NCBI RefSeq assembly: GCF_018128285.1
Contig: NZ_CP072380.1
Span: 2,480,001-2,544,000, forward strand
Source: Atopobium sp. oral taxon 416
GTDB lineage: Bacteria > Actinomycetota > Coriobacteriia > Coriobacteriales > Atopobiaceae
Length of the DNA: 64,000 bases
Direction of reading: 5' to 3'
Shown one piece after another: positions 9,486-18,060 of the stretch (the stretch's first letter is position 1; each line of letters opens with the position of its first letter). Both the position numbers and the translations under genes were made by a program. The notes under the pieces are model-generated. The model was not told where the DNA came from and did no database searches. It saw only the letters and a list, made by a program, of their open reading frames with translations.

Positions 9486-10078
9486 CTACTCGAGGATTGT
9501 ATCGATCGAATGGATACAGCCAGCACGGAAGCCATCCGCTTCAAGGGAGCAGACGCGCCGGATCGTTGTGCCACCCGGCAAGCAGACTGCATCCTTGAGC
9601 ACTCCCGGCTGTTCCCTCGTCTTGAGTACCAAGACAATAGAGCCTTTGACCATCTGTGCAACGAGTGCATAGGCCTGGGCGCGCGGCACGCCGTACTTCA
9701 CGGCTGCATCGGCGTAGGCCTCGATTATGAGGTCAACGAAGGCGGAGTGCAGCCCATGCCCATACCAGCTGCCACCATAAGGGCACTCAGCATCTCCTCG
9801 ACAACGCCTACAGTCGAGAAGAGATCCATAAGGCCCTGACGCTCATCTTTCTCGAGGCTCGTCTTCTCCCCGAAGAGGAGCACGCCTTCTCTCACCATGG
9901 CAGGCATGTTGGGCATAACGGACTGGAAGCGGGTATCTGCGGGAAGCATGCTCTCGTAGCGCGCGAAATCCCAGCCTGCCACGATTGAGACGAGGGCTTT
10001 GCCCAAAAGGGCAGCTCCAAGCTCGCCCATGACGCCCTCAATCTGGTAGGGCTTGCAAACCATAACGAGGGCTACCAG
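9486..10078 (-). pseudogene. proC: proC fragment (pyrroline-5-carboxylate reductase)
   Basis: The C-terminal two thirds of ProC, the last enzyme of proline synthesis, are recognisable. CKPYQIEGVMGELGAALLGK, RFQSVMPNMPAMVREGVLLF and TVGVVEEM are in one frame. After a shift near 9750 come GLHSAFVDLIIEAYADAAVK and QAYALVAQMVKGS, ending in VCLPGGTTIRRVCSLEADGF. The NADPH-binding amino terminus is missing because the IS607 element begins at about 10080. Both truncation and frameshift show the gene is dead. Confidence 0.85.
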
Positions 10079-10094
10079 CAGTATAGGTAAATGC

Positions 10095-10124
10095 TTGTAA
10101 TAGCTTGTTATCGTATGGTATGAT
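10095..10124 (+). promoter_or_regulatory. promoter of IS607 tnpA, probably leaderless
   Basis: TTGTAA (10095-10100) and TATGAT (10119-10124) are spaced by 18 bases. The expected start of transcription, about seven bases on, coincides with the ATG at 10131, and no ribosome site precedes that ATG. A leaderless transcript is inferred. Confidence 0.55.
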
Positions 10125-10130
10125 TTATCC

Positions 10131-10715
10131 ATGAGAGCAAGCGAATGGGCAAAAAGAGAAGGATTGAACGTCCAGACAGTATGGAAGTGGTGCCGTGAGG
10201 GGCGGATGCCCGTGCCCTTCGAGAAGACCTCGACGGGGATCATCCTCATACACGACCCCAAATACGAGAGGAACGAAGCGAAAGCCCCGTCGGGTAGGAC
10301 GGTCTGCTACGCCCGCGTCTCGTCGGGCGACCAAAAGGACGACCTGCAGAGGCAGGCGGACCGACTCAAGGCGTTCGCAATCGGCATGGGAGTCGAGCAC
10401 CCCGAGGTCGTCAAGGAGACCGGAAGCGGCATGAACGAGCGCAGGCGCAAGCTGAACCGCCTTCTCGCGGACCCGACCGTGGGGACGATCATCGTCGAGC
10501 ACCGCGACCGCCTGGCGCGGATGAACGCGGGCCTGATCGAGAGCGCCCTTTCGGCGCAGGGCCGCCGCGTCGTGGTGGTGGACGACACCGAGCGCGACGA
10601 CGACCTGGTGCGCGACATGACCGAGGTGCTCACGTCCTTCTGCGCCCGGCTCTACGGAAGGCGGGTGGCCAAGCACAAGGCCCAGGCGGCCATGAAGGCG
10701 GCCGACGATGCTTGA
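10131..10715 (+). CDS. tnpA: IS607-family serine recombinase TnpA
   Basis: This 194-residue protein has a MerR-like DNA-binding start (ASEWAKREGLNVQTVWKWCR) and a small serine-recombinase domain (VCYARVSSGDQKDDLQRQAD, with the nucleophile serine in YARVSS, then VVKETGSGMNERRRKLNRLL and IIVEHRDRLAR). It cuts and joins the IS607 ends through a covalent serine-DNA link. The length is normal for the family and the frame is intact. Its last codons overlap tnpB by eight bases. The gene is much more GC-rich than the surrounding pseudogenes, which points to recent arrival. Since the right end of the element is lost, it can no longer move its own copy. Confidence 0.92.
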   Translation: MRASEWAKREGLNVQTVWKWCREGRMPVPFEKTSTGIILIHDPKYERNEAKAPSGRTVCYARVSSGDQKDDLQRQADRLKAFAIGMGVEHPEVVKETGSGMNERRRKLNRLLADPTVGTIIVEHRDRLARMNAGLIESALSAQGRRVVVVDDTERDDDLVRDMTEVLTSFCARLYGRRVAKHKAQAAMKAADDA

Positions 10716-11313
10716 GGCCATGAAGGTGGCCCTCGACCCCACGCCGCGCCAGGAGAGGGCGCTGCTGTCCCACGCCGGCGCTGCGCGGTTCGCGTACAAC
10801 GCGGCCCTCGCTCACGTGAAATCCCAGATCGAGGCCGGAAAGAGGCCCGATTGGTCCTATTGCTCCCTGCGCAGGTGGTGGAACGCCGGCAAGGACGGGC
10901 TTGCCCCCTGGTGGCGCGAGAACAGCAAAGAGGCCTACAACGCCGGCCTGGAATCACTCGGCCGCGCCCTCAAGAACTACTCCGCGTCCAAGGCGGGCGA
11001 GCGCAAGGGGCGGCGCGCGGGCTTCCCAAGGTTCAAGACCAAGGACGGGGCTGCGCCCTCCTACTCGTACACCACAGGCTCCTTCGGCCCGATCGACGGC
11101 GACCCCAAGGCGCTCAAGCTCCCGCGCGTCGGGCGCGTCCACTGCTTCGAGGACGTCGCGCGGCGCGTCGGCGACGCGAAGGTCACGCGCATGACGATCT
11201 CCCGGAGGGCGGGACGGTGGTACGCCTCGCTTTCGGTCGAGAGGCCGGGTGGCGTCCCGGCCCCCGTTCGGGGCAGACCGTCGGTCGGCGTCGACCTCGG
11301 CGTCAAGGAGTGA
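10708..11313 (+). pseudogene. tnpB: TnpB (IS607 type), cut at the RuvC-I motif
   Basis: The frame encodes the wedge/REC part of TnpB (MKVALDPTPRQERALLSHAG, FAYNAALAHVKSQIEAG, RRAGFPRFKTKDGAAPSYSY). It ends at VGVDLGVKE, exactly where the first RuvC aspartate occurs, and stops two codons before the IS3 element at 11316. The rest of the RuvC domain, the zinc finger and the omega-RNA end are missing. TnpB normally has about 400 residues; 201 remain. It cannot be a working guided nuclease. Confidence 0.9.
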
Positions 11314-11315
11314 GC

Positions 11316-12712
11316 TGTAATCTTTTGGTGGACAGTGGGATTCAGGGACTAACAACAGATATGCTCTGTCCAGATACCCACCTACCAACACCAGCAGATT
11401 GAAGAGATGAGATGTCGGTAAGCGCAAGCGAGATAGAGAAGGCAAAGTCCCGCACGAAGTCGGAAACACCCAAACACTACACTGAGGAAGTATTGCCTTG
11501 AGGCTATCGACTACTACAGGAAGGCACGTAAGGCCAACCCGAAGAAGAGCATCAAAGGATGCGCCGCGAAGCTTGAGGCCAACGGCAAGACCTTAAACGA
11601 CTGGATCATCAAGCACTCAAAGACCAAAAGGGTGACCCAGGAAAGGACCGACGAGCACAAGCAGCTCGACGCAGTGAACAGGCGCATACACGAGCTCGAA
11701 AGCGAAAATAAGTTCCTAAAAAGAGGCAGCCTTCTTCGCCGGAAGCCTCTGTTGAAGGACAGGTTTTAGCTCATGCTGGAGAAGAGGGCAACCTACAGCG
11801 TCTCGATGATGGAGCGCGTACTGGAGGTGAGCAGGTCCGGCTTCTACAGATGGCTCAAGGCCAAAGGCGGTGAGGACTCGTGGGGTCCTATCAAGGAGGC
11901 CATCTGCGCGATATGGGAGGAAAGCGACAGGCGCTTTAGCTTTCGCAAGGTCTGGGCCAAGCTCACAGGAGATCCGAAGTTACGCAAAATTTACAGGCAC
12001 GACCCGCTACCGTGTGCGAAGGTGCATGGCTAAGCTTGGGCATCTGCGGCATCTGATCCAATGCCTCCAAGAGAACGATACTGCCCGCACCTGATACCCC
12101 CGAGCGCCCCGACCTCACCCGGCGCGGCTTTTCGTGTCCTGTTCCGACAGCCAAGCTCGTGGGCGATACAACCTATCGCAGGACCACGGCAGGCTTTATA
12201 TATCTTACCGTCGCACACGATCTGTGCACACACATGGTGGTGGGCTGAAGCATACAGGACAACATGAGGGCAGGCCTTGTCGTCTTTGCCCTGAAGATGG
12301 CATATTCGCGCGGATACGTGGCCAAAGGGGCCATATTCTAAGCAGCCCAGGCAGCCAGTACATAAGCTCAAAGCTGGCCGCCTGCTCAGCCGTACCCGAC
12401 GTGAGGCTCTCCGTGGGGAGAACCGGAAGCTGCCACGACAACGCTGTAGCCGAATCCTTCTTCGCCACGCTCAAGAACGAATGGTACTACCACAAGCGCC
12501 TCTCGGACGCATCCACGACCAAGCACAAGGCACACGAGTTTAATCGAGTCATACTACAACCGCTTCCGCCCGCATAAGTCCATAGGAGATCGCGTACCGG
12601 CAGAGGTGATGCAGGAGTTCTTCGAGCGCCTCGAGAGAGGCCTTGCGTCCCGATCCAAAGGCGATGCAGACCGCATAAAAAATCTGAGATTTCTCTGTCC
12701 ATTATATTGACA
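11316..12712 (+). mobile_element. IS3-family element, degenerate (type A copy)
   Basis: The left end starts TGTAATCTTTTGGTGGACAG and the right end finishes CTGTCCATTATATTGACA, giving TG...CA ends with a shared GGACAG core. OrfA is readable (KYCLEAIDYYRKARKANPKK, SIKGCAAKLEANGKTLNDWI, IHELESENKFLKR). OrfB follows from 11773 (TYSVSMMERVLEVSRSGFYR; VGDTTYRRTTAGFIYLTVAH; RLSVGRTGSCHDNAVAESFF; RFRPHKSIGDRVPAEVMQEF), with several shifts and stops. It truncates the IS607 tnpB. A second copy of its left end is found at 16734 on the other strand. Confidence 0.8.
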
Positions 12713-12970
12713 GGGCTCAGATCGATGCGAAGGAGGCCCTCAGGAAGCGCGTGAGGCTCTCCTTCGGGGCGAGCTACCTTCGGCTTTCGAGTCGGTGGCG
12801 GCCGATCTCAGGCGCGATAAGGCTGCACCTATCTCCTGGTGCGATCTCAAGTCCAAAGGCACAAAGATGCCGATCGTAGTCTTCTAGAAGGCCCTCCAGA
12901 TGTGCGAGGAGGGCACGCAGCATGCGGCTTCACTGACCTCATCGAGCCGAATTGATCATCGTTTCCCTAG
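12713..12970. mobile_element. unidentified IS scrap ending in an ISL3-like terminus
   Basis: Bases 12925-12970 match the reverse complement of the left end of the ISL3 element at 45505 (GAATTGATCATCGTTTCCCTAG edge plus about 25 further bases). The part before, 12713-12924, has an open plus-strand stretch (GELPSAFESVAADLRRDKAA, WCDLKSKGTKMPIVVF) that I do not recognise. The scrap cuts off the methyltransferase gene at 12971. Confidence 0.5.
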
Positions 12971-13485
12971 CGCTTGCCGGATCTTCTGCGAAACGCCAGA
13001 GGGCAAGCGCGATGATGGCCTCCAGGCGCTGCTGCGTCCACTAGCTTCTGCACAAGATGCAGGCGCGGCTCCCCTCCCGGTACATGATGCAGGAAGCCGA
13101 AACAGGCCACAAGATCTGCAGGCGCGAGCCTTTGCGGCAGCATGTCTCCCTCATTCAGAAGACCGTCCACGATATCGTGTACATAGCAGTGTGCCAAGAT
13201 GTTCTGGGGAAGCCTTTCTTCATCTATGAGAGGACGGCAAGAGTCGATAGCCTCATATGCAATCCGGACATCTGGCAGTATCTGCGCCAGGAAGCGGCCG
13301 AAGCGCAGGTTTCCGGAGGCGATATCCGTGACACGGAGCTCGTGCCTGCCTTCCACAGCCAGAAGCTCTACAATCTTTTTCCAGCCTTCCCAGGAATTCT
13401 GGTGGGGCTTGGAAAACGATGCAGCCTCAGCAGCATAGAACTCTCCTGTCACAGCAGCCAGCCTCTTCGCCAAGGTGCGTTCTAT
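12967..13485 (-). pseudogene. class I SAM-dependent methyltransferase, 3'-truncated, ATA at the start position
   Basis: About 165 residues carry a Rossmann-type methyltransferase: the SAM-binding motif I (LRVTDIASGNLRFGRFLAQI), motif II (VRIAYEAIDSC) and motif IV (PADLVACFGFLHHVPGGEPR). The C-terminal strands are lost at the IS scrap edge. The codon at proper distance from the ribosome site GGAG is ATA (13483-13485), followed by ERTLAKRLAAVTGEFYA. An in-frame TTG at 13473 is the first standard start but sits too far from the site. I infer ATG to ATA decay. The substrate is unknown. Confidence 0.65.
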
Positions 13486-13720
13486 AGTGCAATCTCCTCT
13501 CCTATCATCTTCTTCACACGATCATAGATCCTCGAGAGATTGCGCCAGATATCCTGTCTTACCTGCGCTTCTGCTGCTGATTTCTGCCCTGAAAAATGTT
13601 GCCAGTATATTTCCTACCAAATTGCTCGGAATTAATGCTTGCATTCTCTCTGCACAAGCGCTTTACTATCAAACACCAAGTGTTCGGGTAGGGATTAGAA
13701 GCTGGAAGGAGAAGACAGAC

Positions 13721-13813
13721 ATGGCAGGGATGCAGAATATGATGCGCTGTGCATGCATGCGCTGTGTCACGAAGGCAAGCCTGTCCGGAACCTGTACGCG
13801 ATGTCAGGCGTGA
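13721..13813 (+). CDS. 30-residue Cys-rich leader peptide of the symporter gene
   Basis: An ATG follows GGAAGGAG with nine-base spacing and opens a frame of 30 codons. Five of these are cysteine: three at codons 10, 12 and 15 (RCACMRC) and two at 25 and 28 (CTRC). The frame ends 30 bases before a terminator-like hairpin and 80 bases before the symporter start. A promoter-like TTGCAT-N19-TACTAT lies at 13639-13669. The arrangement is that of a transcription-attenuation leader read by ribosomes and sensitive to charged tRNA-Cys. A free-standing metal-binding micropeptide is the alternative. The gene is too short for homology claims. Confidence 0.55.
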   Translation: MAGMQNMMRCACMRCVTKASLSGTCTRCQA

Positions 13814-13874
13814 TATCTGACACTCATGTATGGCAATGCTTCGGGCAGGTCCATCAAGGACCTGCCTTCTTCTT
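13787..13874 (+). promoter_or_regulatory. putative cysteine attenuator: antiterminator and terminator
   Basis: The terminator-like hairpin has arms GGCAGGTCC (13844-13852) and GGACCTGCC (13858-13866), loop ATCAA, then TTCTTCTT. Upstream, GGAACCTG (13787-13794, codons 23-25 of the leader) can pair with CAGGTCC of the first arm with one bulged A, forming an antiterminator. A ribosome stalled at codons 10-15 leaves this segment free, while one reaching the stop covers it. The pairings are read from the sequence; function is inferred. Confidence 0.5.
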
Positions 13875-13892
13875 GGAGCGAAAGGATAAATT

Positions 13893-15260
13893 ATGGAATT
13901 CGATGCACTCTCGTTTACCGCACTTGCCGTGGCTGCTGGTCTCTTCGCCGTGCTTGCCTATCTGAAGCGAAAGCGCCATTGGGGCTTTGGCGCTCGTGTC
14001 CTTCTGGCGACGGCTTTTGGCATTGGCCTCGGTCTTGCCTTCGGCCAATCCTATACGTACTACGCCCTTGTCGGCACCATCTATGCAAACGTGATCTCCG
14101 CAATGGTCGTGCCGCTGCTCTTCTTCTCCATCATCGCGTCCATAACGAATTTGGCAGACCTCGTGCACATCAAGGCCATCGGCTGGAAGTCCGTCCTGTT
14201 CCTGCTCCTGAACACGCTGACGGCGACGCTTCTGACCCTTCTCATCGCGCTTCCGCTCCACATCGGCCAGGGTTTCTCGCTTGACGCCGTAAGCTATGAG
14301 GCAAAGACTGTGCCTTCCGTCACAGACACGATCGTCGGTCTCTTCCCGCAGAACCTCGCCACATCTTGGACGAACAACGCAGTTGTCCCTATCATCGTCT
14401 TTGCCCTGATCGTCGCTGCCGCCTATAACCGTCTCGTCCAGAAGCAGAAGGAGGCACTGTCTGAGAAGGCTGTCGATGTGAAACCCTTTAAGGCCTTCGT
14501 TGACGCCACGAACTCCATCCTCGGCAACGCCGTGAGCTGGATCGTCTCTTTCACGCCGTATGCCGTGGTCTCTCTCATCGGCCGCGCCGTGGGTCGCGCT
14601 GACATCACGCAGCTCCTGCCTCTCCTCGGTGTCCTCGTCGTTGCCTACGTAATCCTTGCCCTCCAGTTCTTCGGCGTCGAGAGCGCCTTTGTCGCCTTCA
14701 TCGGCAAGCTCAGCCCTGCCCGTTTCTTCCGTGGCATCGCACCTGCTGCGGTGACTGCCTTCACGACCCAGAGCTCTGTCGGCACAATTCCCGTCACCAT
14801 CTCCTCCCTTACGAAGAATCTCGGCGTGGATGAGGATGTTGCCTCCTTCACAGCAGGCCTTGGCGCGAACCTCGGCATGCCCGGCTGCGCTGGCATGTGG
14901 CCGACACTTGTCTCCCTCTTTGCCCTGAATGCCACCGGCACTGCCTTCACGCCCGGCCAGTATGTCCTCTTAGTCCTTCTCACCCTCGTCGTCTCCATCG
15001 GCACGGTCGGCGTCCCGGGCACGGCCACGATCACAGCAACAGCCCTTCTCGCAGCGCTCGGCCTCCCCGTCGAGACTATTGCCCTCGTTGCCCCTATCTC
15101 CTCCATCGTCGATATGGGCCGTACCGCTACGAACGTCGTGGGTGCTGCAGAGGCATCGCTTCTCGTTGCTCGCACCGAAGGCCTCGTCGACGAAGAGGTC
15201 TACAACGGAGGCGAAGCCTACAGCCTTCCTTCAAGCAAGAAGGCAGAAGCTACAGCATAA
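13893..15260 (+). CDS. dicarboxylate/amino acid:cation symporter, cystine (TcyP)-like
   Basis: This 455-residue inner-membrane protein belongs to the DAACS (SLC1-like) family of sodium- or proton-coupled carriers. It has the reentrant-loop motif as FTTQSSVGTIPVTI (residues about 290-303), LGANLGMPGCAGMWP, and the substrate-site helix VGVPGTATITATALLAALGL followed by VDMGRTATNVVG. The TQSS-GT form of the first motif resembles the TcyP cystine branch more than glutamate carriers, and the Cys-rich leader upstream fits. Eight transmembrane helices and two hairpins are expected. AAAGGA precedes the ATG. It is intact in a region of decay. Confidence 0.85.
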   Translation: MEFDALSFTALAVAAGLFAVLAYLKRKRHWGFGARVLLATAFGIGLGLAFGQSYTYYALVGTIYANVISAMVVPLLFFSIIASITNLADLVHIKAIGWKSVLFLLLNTLTATLLTLLIALPLHIGQGFSLDAVSYEAKTVPSVTDTIVGLFPQNLATSWTNNAVVPIIVFALIVAAAYNRLVQKQKEALSEKAVDVKPFKAFVDATNSILGNAVSWIVSFTPYAVVSLIGRAVGRADITQLLPLLGVLVVAYVILALQFFGVESAFVAFIGKLSPARFFRGIAPAAVTAFTTQSSVGTIPVTISSLTKNLGVDEDVASFTAGLGANLGMPGCAGMWPTLVSLFALNATGTAFTPGQYVLLVLLTLVVSIGTVGVPGTATITATALLAALGLPVETIALVAPISSIVDMGRTATNVVGAAEASLLVARTEGLVDEEVYNGGEAYSLPSSKKAEATA

Positions 15261-15375
15261 GGTCCAGCGACTTGGATCTTATCTCCTCTCCAGAAGTCGC
15301 ACAGAGGCATCTGCCCCTGTGTGACTCTTTCCATTAGAATCTTTTCCATCTGGAAGTCTTCTCAAGGAGATTGCA

Positions 15376-15711
15376 ATAGAGAACATAGTTGCCGCCTGCA
15401 TTGTCTGCATCATCGTCGGTGCTTTGATCCTGGGCATGGCAGCGTGGCAGATGAAGACCGGGTCAGTACGTCTGCTCCACGGCTACCATACGGTCAATGT
15501 GCCTGAAGAGGTATGTCCCGTACTTGCCCGCGAGTCCGGGCACCCGCTTGCTGCCGAAGGCATCCCTGTCATGTTTCTGGGACCTGCTCTCATGCTGCTT
15601 GTACCTCTTGCAGATATCTTGGACTTTGCCCTCACCGCGGTCCTGCTTGCATCCGTAGCCCTTGCCTGCCGCTCGATCGTGAAATACAGCGGCTCACTCT
15701 TCGGGAGATAG
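15376..15711 (+). CDS. small membrane protein (DUF3784-like), ATA at the start position
   Basis: The frame encodes three hydrophobic segments (VAACIVCIIVGALILGMAAW; IPVMFLGPALMLLVPLADIL; FALTAVLLASVALACRSIV) around RLLHGYHTVNVPEEVCPVL. This layout is like the short DUF3784 membrane proteins of Firmicutes. The only codon at the correct distance from the strong site AAGGAG is ATA (15376-15378), opening IENIVAACIVC. The first standard in-frame starts, TTG at 15424 and ATG at 15436, would remove most of the first helix. Either ATA works as a rare start or the gene has recently been silenced by a G to A change. The function is unknown. Confidence 0.55.
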   Translation: MENIVAACIVCIIVGALILGMAAWQMKTGSVRLLHGYHTVNVPEEVCPVLARESGHPLAAEGIPVMFLGPALMLLVPLADILDFALTAVLLASVALACRSIVKYSGSLFGR

Positions 15712-15789
15712 ACCATCCGCGTTCAGGATAGAAGCATATCTCCTCCATCTCTTGGCTCCCCTTGCCCCTCTATAAGGGTGCGTGCTTGA

Positions 15790-16330
15790 ACTTCGCCTTG
15801 GTGTGGCAGACTCGAGGTCACACTCCCTTATGGCTGCGGCGAGGTGCCTGCTGCTGGAGCAGATCCTGCACTTGGCCAGTGCCCCCTTGTGCTCTGGGTG
15901 CTGTGGTACCCGGTACTTCTTTCCTCGACGGCGCCGACGAGAGGTCCCTGTGCTTCTCAGGTCCGGGTGTGCCGCGCAAGCCTGCAGTAGGTCGACCTCA
16001 GGGCGACGAGCAGCTTACATAGAGCTGATAAGCAGATAGAGTCCGGCACTTTCCGCTGTCGCGGCTACCTCAGTGCGACTATCAGCACAGCCGTCCTTAA
16101 AATGTCGAGCTCCATCTTTAAGGTGCTTGTTCTTCCTTATAAGATTGAGGGTACACTCCTGCTTAGGTGTGTGGTTGTTTGAGGCATGGGTCGAGTTGGC
16201 GATGTCGTTGTTGGCGCCTATCTCTGGGCAGGCTCTTGTTATTGTCGTTAAACTCAGCGATCTGGCGCTTGAACTCTCCTGAGAACTTCCTGGAGTGCTT
16301 GAGGTCCGCCATTGCGGCCCCCTTCCCAAG
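15790..16330 (-). pseudogene. IS3-type orfA relic with unidentified tail
   Basis: On the minus strand, KHSRKFSGEFKRQIAEFNDN opens an IS3 OrfA of the type that continues with a helix-turn-helix (CPEIGANNDIANSTHASNNH) and leucine zipper (LKMELDILRTAVLIVALR). Stops and shifts interrupt it. The tail toward 15790 (ALAKCRICSSSRHLAAAIRE) is not assigned. Bases 15712-15790 hold nothing I can support. Confidence 0.55.
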
Positions 16331-16379
16331 CGCCTCAGTCTCTCATGGGATTGTCCCTTTCACTGTAGCCACTCCATGT

Positions 16380-16734
16380 CGTTTTCGAGTTCCTTTTTGT
16401 TCTTCGGCCCTGGCTTAGGTGAGCTTTCCTGATCTTTTCGTATTTGGTGATCCACTCATCTAAGGTCTTGTCATAGACCTCAAGCTTTTTGGTGCACGCC
16501 CTGATGCTTCTCTTTAGGTCTGCCTGCCTGGCCTTGTCGCAGCACTGGTAGCCTTTAAGTGCTACTCATCTATATACTGCCTGGGAAGCTTCGACTTCGA
16601 CTTTGCCTTCTTCTGCCTTACTTGCACTCACTGACATCTCATGGCTTAAAGCTACAGGTGGTGTTGGGTGAGCATCTGGGCAAAGGATACTTGTCACCAG
16701 TTGCTGGTGTCCTCCTATCCACCAAAAGCTTACA
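16380..16734 (-). mobile_element. 5' end of an IS3 element (second copy of type A)
   Basis: The minus strand from 16734 reads TGTAAGCTTTTGGTGGATAG and then follows the same order of sequence as the left end at 11316, including GAGATGTC and AAGGCAAAGTC. OrfA follows (KARQADLKRSIRACTKKLEV; DKTLDEWITKYEKIRKA). The element is cut off at about 16380 by the neighbouring relic. Confidence 0.6.
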
Positions 16735-16749
16735 GCTCAATCCTTGCCA

Positions 16750-17340
16750 CCCGGGACTCGGGTCTCCTGGTTGAGGTAGGTACTCTTCGCGATCGAGAAG
16801 CGTTCCACACACCTCAGTGAGCCTCACCGCCGCACTCACCTGCCTCGCTGCCTGGACCTGCCCTGGACTTCTCCGGGCTCGTTAAAAAGCCAGGGTCTGC
16901 TGCTTTTAGGGTATCCAGTACCGCCAATGCCTCTACGAGCTTGACTTCGCTCATCTAGGCTCTCTCGGCCAAATCGTCGGACAGCTTACGGCGAAGGCGC
17001 GCCATGTGGTGTGCACGGGGTACCTATCGGTATCTGATGCGGTCTGCCTGCCGTCTTGGACATGCGCTGTCACGGCGAGCATATCATGTCAGCCGTACCC
17101 ATAGTTGGGACTGCCCTGTCCGTGGGTACAGTACATGCGCGAGAGCCTGTCGGGTATCTTTGCTGCCGTGTACAGGCCCGCCTTCTCCATGGGCAGCCAA
17201 CCGCACAGAACGCTTGTGCTGGGCAAGCAGGCGCAGTGTGCGACAGACCTCCCCAGTCAACAGGCCGCTTTCGTAAAACTCCCAGAGCAATTCCCTTGCG
17301 CTCTTCTTTGGTATATATCCCGGACTCCGATTCCAAACCA
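16750..17340 (-). pseudogene. transposase orfA-type relic, invaded by an IS3 end
   Basis: A helix-turn-helix protein start is visible on the minus strand (LLWEFYESGLLTGEVCRTLR). In the next frame it continues as RRWLPMEKAGLYTAAKIPDR and then SEVKLVEALAVLDTLKAADP. It looks like the regulator/OrfA of an IS3-like element, but I cannot name the group. The type A IS3 end at 16734 lies at its 3' side, so elements are nested here. Confidence 0.4.
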
Positions 17341-17946
17341 GCTGGTCCGACTTTTTGTCCGGGGTCCCAAACGCACTAGTTCTGACATCGAGGCTGGTAC
17401 AGACCTTCTAACTCTGTACCCCTCATCCCTTCGCCGTCTCTGCATCTTCTGCCTTCTCTGCCCCATTCAGCCAGATGAACTGCATCCGAGCGCTACTAGT
17501 GCCCTATTGAGTAAGGTATGGCTAACATATAGTCAACGTCAATCCATATTGTCCAAGAGGCAGCTCATGCTCTTCGAGATGCTGGGAAATCCGAAAAGTC
17601 CTGTCCTCTTCTTCCATGCTATGGACATCACAGGCAAATGCAGTGAGGCTGTCACACATCATCTGGAAGACGACTACTTCTGCATCCTGCCGACAGCCAC
17701 AGCCTATTGCCCAGGCCAGCGCTATGAAAGCAATACAGACGAAGTGGAACAGGTCGAGCGCTTTCTTACAGGCAAGGGTATAGCGCATCTCGAACTTGTC
17801 GTGGCATCCTCGCTCGGCACAGACCTGGCGGTCACTTCCTGGCACATGGCAAGGCATCCATGAGCCATGTGTTCTTCGATAGCGGACAGTTCACACAGAT
17901 CGGACGCAACACACGCCACCTCATGTGCTCCTTCCTCTATCTTGCG

Positions 17947-18060
17947 TTGACGCTCCCCACGGCTAAAGGCCGGGGGGATTCTCGCTTCTTGGCAGATAGC
18001 CTCACCTCCGCTTGCGCGGCGATCGGTCTTACGCCTGCTCCACGAGCGTTCGGGGCGTCT
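17947..18060 (-). ncRNA. putative omega-RNA/right-end region of TnpB
   Basis: In IS200/IS605 elements the guide RNA overlaps the end of tnpB and the right-end hairpin, with the guide taken from flanking DNA. Here the right-end stem CCCCCGGCCTTTAGCCGTGG lies at 17955-17974, and the host sequence after TCAA begins CGCAAGATAG. Presence is inferred from family organisation, and the partner tnpB is broken. Confidence 0.35.

Noticed and set aside
10125-10799. Open frame of 224 codons on the minus strand
   Set aside because: Antisense to the IS607 recombinase, whose motifs are unambiguous; the frame has no recognisable domain.
13721-13813. Cys-rich frame as a metallothionein-like protein
   Set aside because: Possible, but the position directly before a terminator-like hairpin and an amino acid carrier fits a leader peptide better; kept as the alternative.
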